This document shows, one piece after another, positions 12,801 to 23,605 of a DNA stretch of 64,000 nt. Under the pieces are notes generated by a model. The model worked only from the letters and a program-made list of their open reading frames with translations, had not been told where the DNA came from and did no database searches. The translations under genes and the position numbers were made by a program. Source of the DNA: Gautieria morchelliformis (lineage: Eukaryota; Basidiomycota; Agaricomycetes; Gomphales; Gomphaceae); the NCBI GenBank assembly GCA_015179125.1, contig WHVA01000373.1, positions 1-64,000 on the forward strand, read 5' to 3'. The stretch's first letter is position 1; every line of letters begins with the position of its first letter.

Positions 12801-13798
12801 CGGAGGCGTTATTGTTTGGCAGCTGAACGATTGTTGGCCGGTGAGTACGGGAGTATCTTGATCACGATCACGACAGCCGCTCACTGCTCATAAGGTGACA
12901 TCATGGGCCATTGTCGATTACTTTGTGAGCTTGCCTCCTTGGAGGGTGTGGCGTTATAGGTTCATGACCGTCGGTACCAGTTGCGCCCCAAGCCAGTATA
13001 CTTTACGATCGCGAGAGAGATGAGACGCGTCACTGTGGGTATAGCTAGACTGGTGAGCTCTCTGACCCATGCAAGTATGCATGCGTAGTGATAAACCACT
13101 CGTACTACAGGTTCAACAAAACAGAGAAAACGACAGGCCGCGGCAGGTACGTGTGTGCATTGCTCGAGGGGAACGCATTGTCGACTCACGCCGCCGTGCA
13201 GTTTTATGAATTTGGAGCATTTCAGTCTCGAAGCGCCACTATTGACGTTTGGGCGACGAATGCCACGCTGGAAACGGTCGAGGCGACGTTAGAACTCGGG
13301 TTCTTCGACCTCGAGTCTGAATGGACGCAGACGGAAAAGCACGCCGTCGTCCTCCAGGCTAATCAATCGACCGAGCTTCTCTCGATGTCAGTAGCACACC
13401 GCCCTGCCAATGTACAGCCCGATCAGTACTCCGAGTCTGACAAGGACCCAGGAGTGACCCCTTCCCACTCCGTCGTCGTCTCAGCAAGGCTCGTCGAGCC
13501 CGGGACTAGAGAAGTAATAGCACGTTACACGGACTGGCCACAACCGTATCGTGTGTTGACGTTTCCAAACCCAGAGTTACGTGTGCGCGTGCGTGAAGAG
13601 ACGGTGAGCATTGACGTGGCGAGACCGGTCAAAGGCCTAGTGTTAGGCGTTGAAGGGGAGGGGGAGGAGGTTATGTGGTCGGACAATAATCTGGATGTGG
13701 TTCCCGGAGATGGGCGGGAGATCGTGGCACGCAGTATCGGCGGCAGACGGGTGAAAGTAGCGTACATGGGCCACGAGAGGTCTGGTGTTGTGCCTTGA
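9816..13798 (+). CDS. GH2 beta-mannosidase (frame broken by a tandem duplication as read)
   Basis: This glycoside hydrolase releases mannose from the non-reducing end of beta-1,4-manno-oligosaccharides. Landmarks in order: WKQRDGS near the start, EREWLYAAHFVFE, the RKAQYDWRWDWGPE motif, WWPVGYGEQ, SNWVPADSF, VRLWGGG, LGILVWQDFQFACGVYPAH, the acid/base motif FCGNNED, WNIWAGSHHLYQEYD, the nucleophile motif SEFGMPS, and VIVWQLNDCWP. The C-terminal beta-sandwich domain is one long exon (about 13.1-13.8 kb). The lack of an evident signal peptide points to the intracellular fungal type. One exon is only 10 nt (10586-10595) and encodes the centre of WDWG. The following exon (from 10650) contains an exact 127-bp tandem duplication; if both copies stay in the mRNA the frame is lost. 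Many introns of 45-70 nt were inferred; gene identity is certain, expression of intact enzyme is not. Confidence 0.9.
10586..10595 (+). other. 10-nt micro-exon of the beta-mannosidase gene
   Basis: Flanked by AAAAG on the left and GTAAGT on the right. Joining it to the preceding exon (ending TGGAG before GTAAGC) and the following exon (10650, after CTAG) yields the family-invariant RWDWGPE string exactly in frame. Skipping it would destroy the active-site loop. Confidence 0.8.
10662..10915 (+). repeat. Exact 127-bp tandem duplication inside a beta-mannosidase exon
   Basis: Copy 1 is 10662-10788 and copy 2 is 10789-10915, with no difference between them by eye. The unit starts ATTACTACAGGACCATGG and ends ACATTGTCCG. 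Because 127 is not a multiple of three, reading through both copies shifts the frame and reaches stops. Copy 2 alone continues correctly into the downstream coding sequence. It is either very recent, an assembly artefact, or compensated by splicing. Confidence 0.95.
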
Positions 13799-14640
13799 AA
13801 GGGGGGCCGCTGTATATAGCATGCATGATGTCAACATAGTGGGACTTGAAAATTAGAGTGACTTAATTGAGTGACCTGGTCCCTACCTATCCACTGTGGG
13901 TAGTCAACCCAATGAATCCTATTGGGTGGACCCACTGAGGATTCAGTATACAAACCATTATAGCTAGTGTAAATACCAATAGAGCCCGTTGAAAATTCAA
14001 TGAATCAGTTTCAGTGGAAAAAGTTTCGTTTCAATGAGTTGGTTTCAGGGGTTGACTCATGTGTATTCAGGGATCCTACAACGGAAGACCAATGGATTGA
14101 ACCAGGCATTTCGATTCGATGACCACTGGGTTCCCATGAAATAGTCACTTACGACCACGTGGTTCTATCACCACATTTCAGAGATGCAGCAACTGAATGC
14201 CCCATTATTTCAAGTCATAAATCAATATATACAAGGGAAAATACAGATGAAACATAAGGTGAAAATCACTGAAATACCGCTTTTCAATCCATGAAACCCA
14301 TACCAGGGTGCTTCAGTGGAGTGGCAGAATAGTGATGAAACCTAAGGTAAAAATCACTGAAAAACTGTGATCGGATCCATGAACCACATACCAGGCTGCT
14401 TCAGTATAGTGACAGTGCTCCGGGAGCCGAAAGGAGGCAAAGGCGGCAGTCACCAGTGACCTGCTGCCTAAGTCAGTGAACACGACGTGACATCAATCAA
14501 CACTCACCTGGATCAGCCGGCTACTTGGGGCCTCTAGGATGGGTGAGCGTGTGCTAAAGAACGTGGAAGACTGCAAGCAGACGTCTGGGAATGGTGTGCA
14601 TCTGTGCTTGGCGATGCAAGACATGAGAGCAATCCAAGAC
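13799..14640. other. Non-coding repeat-rich stretch after beta-mannosidase
   Basis: The segment holds the left end of a possible terminal-inverted-repeat element (from about 13887) and a diverged tandem repeat of about 85 bp (14246-14330 and 14334-14415; shared blocks include CATACCAGG and TGCTTCAGT). No gene was recognised. Confidence 0.5.
14246..14415 (+). repeat. Diverged tandem repeat, two units of about 85 bp
   Basis: Units at 14246-14330 and 14334-14415 align along their length: GATGAAAC.TAAGGT, AAAATCACTGAAA, ATCCATGAA, CATACCAGG.TGCTTCAGT and AGTG.CAG. It lies inside the possible TIR element. Confidence 0.7.
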
Positions 14641-14649
14641 ACAAGAAAA

Positions 14650-15290
14650 AGTAGATGACCTGCATAACAGCTGGTACCAAAAAGAAAAACAGAATCAGTC
14701 GCGGCTAGCAACCCTCGCCGTCGGCCGCATGCACCTGACTCATGCTCAATGATCGCTACCTTGGGGGATTCTGCCAGCTCCCACGCTGCATCCAATCCTC
14801 CGGCACAACGTGTCCGAGTCCACAATCAGGATAAGCTCGCCCACACGTATGGCGTGCCCGTTCGCTGCACACGGCATCCACCACCGCCCGATCTCCTCAA
14901 ACATCTCCTCGACCGCCAGGTGCAGTGTGCACTCCTCGAGGTCAAGCCTCACATCTGCAGCCGTCAGCGCACTGCTTGACGTTGTTGTTGTGAGCGCGGT
15001 CACGCCTGAGTGTGCCGAGTTCGAGCTCGTGCCCACACCCGCACCCGCTGCTGCGATAGGCTTTCACAGAAAGGTGCTGACCGGTTCTGTTAGTTCTCAA
15101 AATACTAACGTACCTCATTGACATGCTTGTCGGAAATATTGGAGGAGGGATCGTTGATGTACGTGTTGTACACAGGGGATGGGTTGAGCGAACGCCCAAC
15201 TCACCATCTTCCTTTTCACAGCCTCAATCGGTCTCTCTATCAAATCGTGCGACAGCTTCCGCCATGAAGAACAGCTAGGACAGCTACCTG
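14650..15290 (-). pseudogene. Broken fragment of a GT2-family glycosyltransferase
   Basis: On the minus strand the pieces read, in order: SWRKLSHDLIERPIEAVKRK, then NTYINDPSSNISDKHVNEV, a Ser/Thr/Ala-rich linker, LDLEECTLHLAVEEMFEEIG, RWWMPCAANGHAIRVGE, LILIVDSDT, ELAESPKVAIIEHES, and finally VMQ. This is the block order I know from large basidiomycete GT2-like membrane glycosyltransferases, where the DSD-type motif binds the nucleotide sugar. After DSDT at least two small deletions shift the frame, and nothing of the downstream catalytic or membrane regions follows. It is therefore a partial, dead copy. The upstream limit may extend to about 15545, where an unassigned open stretch occurs. 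It sits within the possible TIR element, consistent with gene-fragment capture. Confidence 0.65.
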
Positions 15291-15545
15291 GTGCGGTGGT
15301 GGAGAACCTGGGATCACTCAGGTTGCGGCTGAGCGTGCAGGCGATCCAGTAACCGTGCAGGAGGGATCAATCTCACGTGTGCAGTCAGGCTGAGTTCAAG
15401 ACTCTGCCCAATCAGGACACAGGTGTAAGGAAGAGAGTGGGAGAAGAATACTATGTGCGCTACGACGAGGCGAGTTGAGGGGCTGACCGTGGTGGCGATG
15501 GCAAGAGCGAAGGATGAAGAGTGCACATACATTCGTTCTTGCATT

Positions 15546-17110
15546 AGTCATCCAGGTTGTACTCCGACTCGTCCTGTGCCTTTTGCCTTCCGCCGGAAGT
15601 CGATTATCTTGCCTACTAGGTATTAGCGCAACTCGCGATCATACCCCAGACACTGGCACTAGTACTTAGTTGACTTCTGGAGATTGATCATGATTAGATA
15701 AAAAAGAAATCTCATTTGTCATTTGGACTTTGCAATTTTTCCTGTACCTAAATTTCAGTACAAGTCGGTACTGTAATTTAGCTGTAGTGCAAGCGGAACT
15801 GAAATATAGCGCTTATTCTTTCTACAGTGTATACTTAGTGCTGTATCTCAAAAGCAGTTGTCACTTGGGGCCACAGTAGCATTCCGGCACCTCAAGCATG
15901 GAAATTCATTGATACATATATGGAAACTTCAGTATATTTGCCCAGAAATATATATATTAATTCACTGGATTTCACTGAGTGCTCCATGAGCCATCTTGCA
16001 AATTTTTAAGTGTGCGAACAATGGCAATCCAGGCCTTCGAGCACTGAAATTCTCACGATAATTACATTGAATATGTAGTTCCTATGGCATGGAAACTAAG
16101 TGACAAAGCCACTGAAAATTCTACTGGTCCAACCACTTGAATAATTTTATTGTTTTTTTTCTAGGAAACCCGGTAAGCTCAAATTTCATTGGTTTGTTTC
16201 AATGGGGGCTGTTTCAATGATGTACCCACTGAAAACAGAAACCCCATGGGTAAACCCACTAGGTTTCAATGGATTCGCTATCCACAGTGATATCACTGTA
16301 CGGATAATTCTTACAGTCGGGGATATATTTTGGGAAAACCTGCTTTGGCGTCCAAGAATATTACTCGTATTATGACCGAAATGACGCTCCGTTGCTTGCC
16401 CTTCTTTGCATCTGTGGGTGCCCCATATCCTACCCCCTCCCCTTGCCCCTTTCCTCTTTCCTGGTAATTTTTGGTTCCTTCGGTGCCCTTCCCCTGTCTG
16501 GGCCTACCCTTTCTGGCCTTCCTCTTTCATCACCTCCTCTTTCCCTGCCTCTGCCCGTCCCCCTCCTCTTTCCACTCTGCGCCCTAGACTTGCTCAACAT
16601 GCAATTCTATCTCGCGTTCCCGTTCCAAGAAGAATGTCCTCACAAGGGTCCTACACCCATATCTTAACATCACAACTGGAGCTATATGACAGAATAGACA
16701 AAAAAATACACCAAGCCTGACGCAACATTCGGGCGAGGCGTTTGAGGTCCGCCGCAAAGACTAAGGCCCGTGTCGCACGACTAACAACTCTGACACTGTG
16801 TATTTCCTCCTCACAAGTGGCTTCCTCAGAACCGGCCTCCGCCTCAGGTTTGGTGAACCTTTCAATGGAACTTCACTGACAGAAGAAATGACACTGTTTT
16901 GGGGTGCCTATATCTGGAGCGTTAGCGTCTGGCGTGTCAAATCTGGATGAAACAAACACTACGTCAGACTCTGAACGAGCCGGTGCATCTGCTAAAGTGA
17001 ATGTAAGGTTCATCAAATGGGTATCGGGGCAGGTACACACAACTTCCATGCTCGTCCTCCCATACCCGTCATGAACTCAACAGCCTGTACTCAGTGCAAG
17101 CAGCCTTTGT
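15546..17110. other. AT-rich to pyrimidine-rich stretch, no gene seen
   Basis: 15.55-16.30 kb is AT-rich and forms the right part of the possible TIR element. 16.41-16.60 kb is a C/T-rich tract on the + strand (low complexity). 16.7-17.1 kb has no recognisable coding sequence. Confidence 0.4.
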
Positions 17111-17331
17111 CAACCGTATTGAAGCCTTGAGTCGGACACAGGGCAGAGCACACGATTCCGCTGCCCGCATGCGAAAACACGATGAACATTCAACTTAATG
17201 AACTTTCCCTATGCGGGGCCCACAAGAAGCTTGGAATGTGGATGCAAACCGTCTGACACCCAATAGTTGGAGTTCGTAGACACTACGATCTGCCATGCCT
17301 GAAGTCTCACCTAAGATATAGTCCAGCATAA
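17111..17331 (+). repeat. Dispersed repeat, contiguous copy (blocks R1 and R2)
   Basis: Block R1 (17111-17198) recurs at 19300-19388, and block R2 (17221-17331) recurs at 22355-22474, all in the same orientation. Shared strings include GAGTCGGACAC, ATTCAACTTAA, AAGCTTGGAATGTGGA and GACACCCAATAGTTGG. Here only about 22 bp separate the blocks; in the second copy about 2.97 kb do. Confidence 0.8.
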
Positions 17332-17973
17332 TCCCGCTGTATTGCACTTGGTGATGCTCACCTTCGAGTTGGGGCAACATGACGCAGCTGTACCTCATGC
17401 CGGGCATGCAGTGACGGCCATGTACTGCTCATGAGCCATGCGAGCTTTGAATGGTAGCGCAGTGCGTACCAGAGCAATAGAAGCAGTGCTGGTTTTTGTC
17501 TCGTGAATGGATAGAATCCTCCTGTGAATTTTAATGACTTGGATCTGTTGAAAGTTTCCATATTGCGGTACGTGGTCACAGGGAAAGGGCTGATTGCATA
17601 ATCAAACACTCATGTCATACTCGTCATTGGACTTACATTATAAAATATTTCACGAGGGCTGATAGATCCACAAATCATGAGGAAGACCCGGTAATTGCTT
17701 GCATGAAAAATCTCGGATCCAGCGCGATCTACTAGCAGTGTGATTTCAAAGATATATAGCACATGTTAATACATTATTCAACATTCAAAACAGACTGTCT
17801 CTTCTAGCTTTTCCACTGGGAGACCAATCCAACACTACACAAAAGCGTGGAAAACACCTGTGAGCTTGATGCACCTGCCGGCTTGTTCAAACAACGGGGT
17901 TTGGCGAGACCCTGATATCGCGCCGATCCGGGTGGCCATTGGAATAGTGCACACAGCATCACTACATTAGTGC
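17332..17973. other. Intergenic, no gene recognised
   Basis: No splice-consistent coding region or repeat structure was seen. Confidence 0.35.
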
Positions 17974-18441
17974 TCAGGATATCCACTCTCTTCGAGTAAT
18001 CCTGCCATCGGGCAGCTGCAGGTAGTCATACTGATGGTAGATGAGCCTTGCCTGGCGCTTGGCTCCCCGGCGCCTCGTCCCCTCGAATCCTGCACTCTCG
18101 CCGTGGTCCCTCACCATGACCAACGGCCTCAAAGTTCTCCGGGTATCCAGGCTCAGATTGAGCTGCGTGACCGAGGATATTAGTTGTTTGGTTTTGCGAG
18201 GGCTACTGCCCCCGCGAGCTGTCGGGCCTTGGGCCTCTCTGCTCTTCGTTGCTTTCGTCTTACGCACTCCCTGTTGACGGCGGCTTTCAGCTGGGAGGGT
18301 GGTGGGGACAGGGAGCGGCGGGGTGGCCGCACGTGGCCTGGCTATGAGAGGTGGCAGCCTGAGCTGGCGGTAGTCTTCCTCGGCCAAAGGATAATTGAGG
18401 TAAAGGTCTTGAAGGCGGGGTAGCTGCATGTTGGTGTTCAT
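17974..18441 (-). CDS. Hypothetical basic protein, 155 residues
   Basis: This is a single uninterrupted reading frame starting MNTNMQLPRLQDLYLNYPLA and ending GRITRREWIS. It is rich in Arg, Pro and Thr, with a basic centre (RKTKATKSREAQG) and no membrane span or signal peptide. I do not recognise it. Support for a real gene is circumstantial: good codon-like composition, and a TATA-like TATATAAG on the same strand that would lie about 60 bp upstream of the ATG if the intervening solo LTR (18475-19170) were removed. A chance frame remains possible. Confidence 0.4.
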   Translation of the reverse strand: MNTNMQLPRLQDLYLNYPLAEEDYRQLRLPPLIARPRAATPPLPVPTTLPAESRRQQGVRKTKATKSREAQGPTARGGSSPRKTKQLISSVTQLNLSLDTRRTLRPLVMVRDHGESAGFEGTRRRGAKRQARLIYHQYDYLQLPDGRITRREWIS

Positions 18442-18469
18442 GAGTGGAGACTACGAAAAGTGGTGGTGG

Positions 18470-19175
18470 GGTGATGTTACGACCGTTAATTTCCGACTTC
18501 CGACCCTCAGTTCCGCAATACCTTCCGCCCCTCCGTTATTTCCGCAACACCTTCCGCCCCTCCGATATTTCCGACATTCCACCCCTTGTACATTTCCTTT
18601 GTTCTTTCGACTCTATTACTCGGACCCACCGGACCCACCTCACCGTTCATCAAGACCATATGTCCGGCCCTCCTTGTGTTTCATTGTCAGATATGTTTTC
18701 CCGACCCCTTGTTCTTTGCCATTGTTCTACCTTACCCTGAACCCCCCTTGTAGTCCCATTGTTCCCAATTAGTTAGTTCCCCCGCATTGTCTACTCGACT
18801 TCCGCTTCCCCCGGAATTTGCTTAGTACTACCCCATTACCTGTTGTCTCAGTTCTTTGTATAAAAACCTGTCATGTATGTCTGTTATTCTGAAATCAGGT
18901 AATCGCCTTCGATACTTGATTTCCTTCGCTCCACCTCCTGTTCTTAGTACAGCGAGTCTAGCAAGATCTCAGTCTCTCTCTCTCCGCCTTCCGTCTTCCG
19001 CCTTCCGCCTCAGTTCCGACTCAAGTTCCGACCAACCTTTGGTTCAGTACTTTCCGACTTCCGACTCAATTCCGAAATACTTAGGACGATAGTTCATTGG
19101 GGGTGCAACCAATAAGTTGAAGCTGCTGTCCTTTCCAGTTCCGAATTAGCGGAAATCACGATACGTAACAGGTGA
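18470..19175 (+). mobile_element. Solo LTR, family A, with 5-bp target-site duplication
   Basis: The LTR is 18475-19170 (696 bp). It begins TGTTACGACCG and ends ACGATACGTAACA, flanked by GGTGA at 18470-18474 and 19171-19175. It contains repeated TTCCGACTTCCG units and a TATAAAA near 18857. A second copy with the same ends is at 32387-33029. No internal retroelement genes adjoin it, so it is the product of LTR-LTR recombination. A 5-bp duplication fits either Gypsy or Copia. Confidence 0.92.
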
Positions 19176-19199
19176 CGAAGCTTGAAGAATATGCCAGGC

Positions 19200-19206
19200 T
19201 TATATA
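19200..19206 (-). promoter_or_regulatory. TATA-like box displaced from the 155-residue frame by an LTR
   Basis: Minus-strand TATATAAG. With the LTR and one TSD copy removed, the box would lie roughly 60 bp upstream of the ATG at 18441, a plausible core-promoter distance. Confidence 0.35.
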
Positions 19207-19299
19207 CAAGCATACCACAAAGAAGGGCCTCTCAAATTATTAATAGCTCGCATTGCCGGCATCAACCTTCCTGTATGAACAATGAATATGCGATCTATT

Positions 19300-19388
19300 C
19301 AACCCTATTGAGGCCTCGAGTCGGACACGCGGCAGGCCGCTGGATTCCACTGCCGGCATGCAAAAACACAATGAGCATTCAACTTAAC
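19300..19388 (+). repeat. Dispersed repeat block R1, second copy
   Basis: Matches 17111-17198, including AACCCTATTGAGGCC-like, GAGTCGGACAC and CATTCAACTTAA strings. Its partner block R2 is displaced to 22355-22474. Confidence 0.75.
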
Positions 19389-20067
19389 ATTCCCTTAAGA
19401 TTCTGCCTGCGGAAATCCAGCATTTGCGGTGACCTCATGGGCAAACACTAAGTTCAAAAGGCGAGAAGGAGCCATTGTCCTAAGTATAGTACTACTCTGG
19501 CATCTGAATTATGCACAATTGGTGCAGAAGCGAGTCGAGTAGAAGCCGTGGCTGCATGCTATGACATTTATTTCGGGTACAGAACCCCCACGTGGAGCTG
19601 TCAGTAGGTGGCGTATCAGGTCAAGGCTAAGTGTTGAATTGCAATGGCGCATGGCTATTGATGCACGTTGTCGAGAAAAAAGATATTATAGCACTCTCTC
19701 CACCGTTTATGGAGCTGTTCTGTGGACTGAAATCACGCTATCAGGATGAGATATTGGATCTTAAGAATGCACATACTAGTAGATGACAAAGTACCTTGTC
19801 GTGTATGTTGGAGGACTGGAGACAGTCCCAAGCCATCGAACCTTATGGTCCTGAAACTAACCAAGCTGTACAATTACGGGGTGACAGCGTCATGCACTAT
19901 TGGTCCATAAGCGGTTGTACTTTACAGCTTTTTTCATCCTGTTCCAATCGAGGTGTCGTCTGCATCAATACACGCACCTTCCACATGCACATCTCGTACA
20001 ACTCAAATCCTACATGCGATGGTACTTTGACGTTCTGGTTCCAATCAACGCGTCATCTGGCAGTGCA

Positions 20068-21528
20068 ATGATTGTGTGGGAACCGTTGCTAATGAAAAGC
20101 CTCCCGAAAAAAGGATTAAAATCGCTTTAAAACCCTGTTTTCCCAGATGATAGTAGCTAATACACGTGGCTATTGTTGGGAGAACTCTATTCAAATATTC
20201 CTTGAATTTCCTCTTATTTTTTCGCCATTTAACTTGGCTTCCCTGGCTCAAAAACTCCTTATTCTGTCAGGCAGAGTTATGAACCCATGCACGTCCACAA
20301 CTCTGCCACAGCCGCTCAGTTTCAAACTCCGACCGGAGCTTCCCATGAACCGTAAACTCGGAGTTGCAGGCACTCAAGCACCTACAACACCGGTACCTTG
20401 GCTCACTCAAACTCAGCCACTGAGTCTGAATGTGTCTTCTACTGCTTACACAAGCCTGTGCAATTCAAACCCAGCTGGCACATGACTTGCATCATAGCAA
20501 CCATGGCTGTGCAAGGCTGCGTACAAAGTCACACAAAGGTGTACAAAGCCAAAACTAGGGTGCAGGTTTGATAAAGCCTATTGGATGAAGGGTCCTCCAA
20601 ACACAACGCTATGACACCAAATAGGCCCCTTGATGTCATAGCGGCTGTGTAGGGCTGTTCAGGGCAGTGCAAGGCTGTGCAAACCAGGGAAGGTGATTGG
20701 CTATCTATTTCCAATTTCTTTGCACAAACACGCCGCAATAGTTACAAGGGTGTGTTTCAGCAGTGCAAATATTTACTTATGACATCACTCGCCTAATAGA
20801 TAGAAGAACCCCATTTTACGTAATCCTGTGTATTTTACAATATAAAAGGAGGCCATTCTGACCTCCTTGAATCATCCAATCTAGCAATCTACTGCTTCTA
20901 TCCTACATGTGACTCGTGTGACTTGCATCTTACTAAGCTGCTAACCCCAGCTAGGGTTATTCACTTACTTTAGTGTCTAATTCCTTGTTAAGTAGATACT
21001 TTTCTGCTTAGCCACCTAGACTAATCCTCCGGGTGTAATTCTACAGAGTGAGTCTGTCAATTGATAGTCTTGCCATTCGCACTCCAATACCCGAGAGAGT
21101 TGATCAGTTGATTTTCCTGGTTAATATCTTTCACAAGTCAATTCCTGTTACTTGTAAAAGCCGCTTTAGATTCTATTCTTTGCCTCTCGTTTTATTGCTG
21201 TGCGCTGGTAGATTATCAGGGCAGTCCATTTATAAACTCGCCTGCTAAGTACATTCCTTTATATTTTGGAATACGCTTGGACCCCGATAGTGTCCTTGAA
21301 CCTACAGTCTTTTAGTTTATTGTTCAGTGCTGCTAAGAAACGCATTGCCTTCCATCCGTATTAACTTGGACTAGTTTTTACGCGGATTGCAACCAAGGTA
21401 CAAATAATTATTTCCGGAGTTGTGCTGCAGCATTGTTTAATATTCTTTGAGTCTCGTAAACGACACGTTCTGATAGATTGAAGTGTTAGCAATAACACCA
21501 AAGTCTTGAAGGGTTCCAAAACAATGAT
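20068..21528 (+). mobile_element. Solo LTR, family C, with 5-bp target-site duplication
   Basis: The LTR is 20073-21523 (1451 bp). It begins TGTGTGGGAACC and ends GGTTCCAAAACA, with ATGAT at 20068-20072 and 21524-21528. It aligns along its length, in reverse complement, to the LTR at 23606-24992; examples are the shared start of the interior (GCAGAGTTATGAA), CTAACCCCAGCTAGGGTTA, and the GTCTTGAAGGGTTCC end. No internal domain is present. Confidence 0.88.
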
Positions 21529-22949
21529 ACGTGTGACTAGGAGCACCTACGTTATAACTTGAATTGGATTGGCCAGAACATCGTGCCGATTAGGGTCACC
21601 AATGTGGGCCCACTCACAGTCCTTGCATATGCGTCAGATGCTCACAGCAATCCCGTCCAAGCTAATTGGACCGTTCATCCTCACGTGTTCAAATCGAGCT
21701 GCGAGTCTACGGAGTGCGATGATTGTTTGGCTTTGCAAGGCTACCGGCCTTGGCCGCAAAGGTGGCACTTCAGGCGGGAAAGCACAGTAAAACTGAAAGC
21801 ATCTAAACGGGTGGAGGCCATCTGAACTTTGTCTAGTAGTTCCACTCGTCGCTTGACACCAGAGGACTATACTCAGCTTGGCAGAGAAAACAGCTTCACG
21901 AGTGAATTCAACACTGCGAGAAGGAGCATCTTTAGAGTTGCGTCATGGGCAAGTTGAGTGGTGTGGAGCAACATTTTGCAGTCGGATCTTTTACGTGGAA
22001 CATATCTGCTGATTGCTAGTTGATAACATCAGCACCCCTTCCCTACGTTTACATGGTAGATTGTGGTACCCACCTTCAATGTCTTGGATGCCTATGGAGA
22101 CCGAGCCCGAAACATCACAGGGTGCCATACATACCTACATTGAACGATGGCTGTAGCACGAGCATATTCCTACTGGCGAATATAACATATACAAGCTACC
22201 TTCCGTATGCATCTACCTTGATTGCTCCATGCCATGGACTTGAAGGCCTCACGACTACCGAGGAGAAACCAATCGGCAGCGCTAGACCACGCCTTAACAT
22301 TAGTGTTGATTGCCAAATTGCCACAGAAGCTGCAAGAATATTAGATATGCAGCTCACAAGAAGCTTGGAATGTGGACGCAAACCATTTGACACCCAATAG
22401 TTGGCACCTTCGGGAGTTCGTAGACGCTAGGATCTGCCATGTCTGAAGTCTCACCTAAGATACAGTCCAACATAAAGGATCGGCCGTGAGACCTTATTTC
22501 TCACTTTCTCGCTGAAGCAAACAGCGAGCACCATCTTTCTACCTTCTCCATATCGCCTTCATCCAACATCGCTGAAACTTGCCCTCTTGTTATACTTACA
22601 TATACATACTGTACTAGCTGGGCCATAAGCATCGAACATTATAGAATGCATGTCGGGATTGTCCCTTCGTGTGTGAGGCGTCGAGTGAGCTCAGGCTCGT
22701 CATTCATGAATTTTGTAAAGGGCACCTTGACTATGTAGCATAAGTGCGAGAATGACTGGCAGTGGCAGATGGGCCGGCAACGTAAGGAGAACCAATTAAA
22801 TGTCAGATCTAGAGCTACTAGTAGAGATGGTGACATTGCGTTGCTCCTGTAACATACATGCCCGACACCTCTGGGAGCGGTACGTATGTTTTAGTTTCAA
22901 AATAGGGAGTAGTGCTTAGTGCTCACTAGGAAGCAGGTTTATTGGATAG
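21529..22949. other. Unassigned intergenic DNA
   Basis: Holds repeat block R2 at 22355-22474. No coding region with family features was found; scattered short frames look like chance. Confidence 0.35.
22355..22474 (+). repeat. Dispersed repeat block R2, second copy
   Basis: Matches 17221-17331 closely (CACAAGAAGCTTGGAATGTG, CTGAAGTCTCACCTAAGATA), apart from a small insertion after AGTTGG. Confidence 0.85.
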
Positions 22950-22984
22950 CCGCCAGACACCAGCTGTATGAAACGTATACAGCC

Positions 22985-23045
22985 CACTGTAAATATGTAT
23001 GCAGCCCGTTCTAAATACACTATCCGCCCCTTGTTTGGATTAGTC
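22985..23045 (-). other. Pre-insertion (empty) site paralogous to the Copia target
   Basis: In reverse complement this reads AATCCAAACAAGGGGCGGATAG then TGTATTTAGAACGGG (22 and 15 bases shown as two pieces of one junction). The right arm has the same sequence split at GATAG by the Copia element at 28190-34436. Confidence 0.85.
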
Positions 23046-23269
23046 TACGGTGCTCATGCACTATTCCTTTAGCTTCCAGTACGGTTCACGTGCACCGCAA
23101 GCCGTCTGCAACTGAAGGTGCATGGGCACCATCTGCAATTACGGCCCACACGTTAGTCTACGGTGCTCATGCACCATTCTTTTAGTCTCCAGCACAGTTC
23201 ATGTGCACCGCAAACCATCTGCCACTGAAGGCACACGGGCAATTACGGCCCACACGTATGGTCTGCGAT

Positions 23270-23605
23270 ATGCGCTGTACGGTTAACCCGCACCGTCCAC
23301 CGTGTCCGCTGTATGGTTAACCCGCACCGTCCGCCGTGTCCGCCATACGGTTCACCCGCACCGTCCGCCGTGTCCGCCTTATGGTTCACCTGCACCATCC
23401 GCTATGTGCGCGTACAGTTCCCCCGCACTGTCCGCCGTGTCCGCTGTGTGGTTCATCTGCACCTGCCGTATGGTGCACAGGAACCGTATGCCCTCATACG
23501 TCGCTGCCGTACTATGCAGAGAACTGTAGGCCGGAGGTTCACAAGGACCGTCCGGCACCGGCTCCTCGTACGGTTCACAAGCACTGTCCGTGGTATCTGC
23601 CGTAT
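23270..23605 (+). repeat. Minisatellite in the left arm
   Basis: Tandem units built on CCGTACGGTTCACCTGCACC and GTCCGCCGTGTCCGC, with much substitution. It is the reverse complement of the longer array at 27340-28100. Units run about 24-33 bp. Confidence 0.8.

Larger units (their letters stand above)
13887..16293. mobile_element. Possible TIR transposon carrying a captured GT2 fragment
   Basis: The left end (about 13887-13940) and the reverse complement of the right end (16240-16293) share the pattern CACTGTGG(A/G)TAG, then an AATCC/ACCC block, then a TGGGT..ACCCA block, about 70% alike by eye. The same terminus occurs a third time at about 53743-53860, so it is an interspersed family. Between the ends lie a 14.25-kb tandem repeat and remnants of a glycosyltransferase gene, but no transposase. 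I could not define a target-site duplication, so the element call is tentative. Confidence 0.4.
19176..20067. other. Repeat-derived intergenic DNA
   Basis: Contains repeat block R1 (19300-19388) and otherwise unassigned sequence. No gene recognised. Confidence 0.35.

Noticed and set aside
16392-16720. Pyrimidine-rich open frames at 16.4-16.7 kb
   Set aside because: The Pro/Leu/Ser-only composition comes from a C/T tract; no splice or domain evidence.
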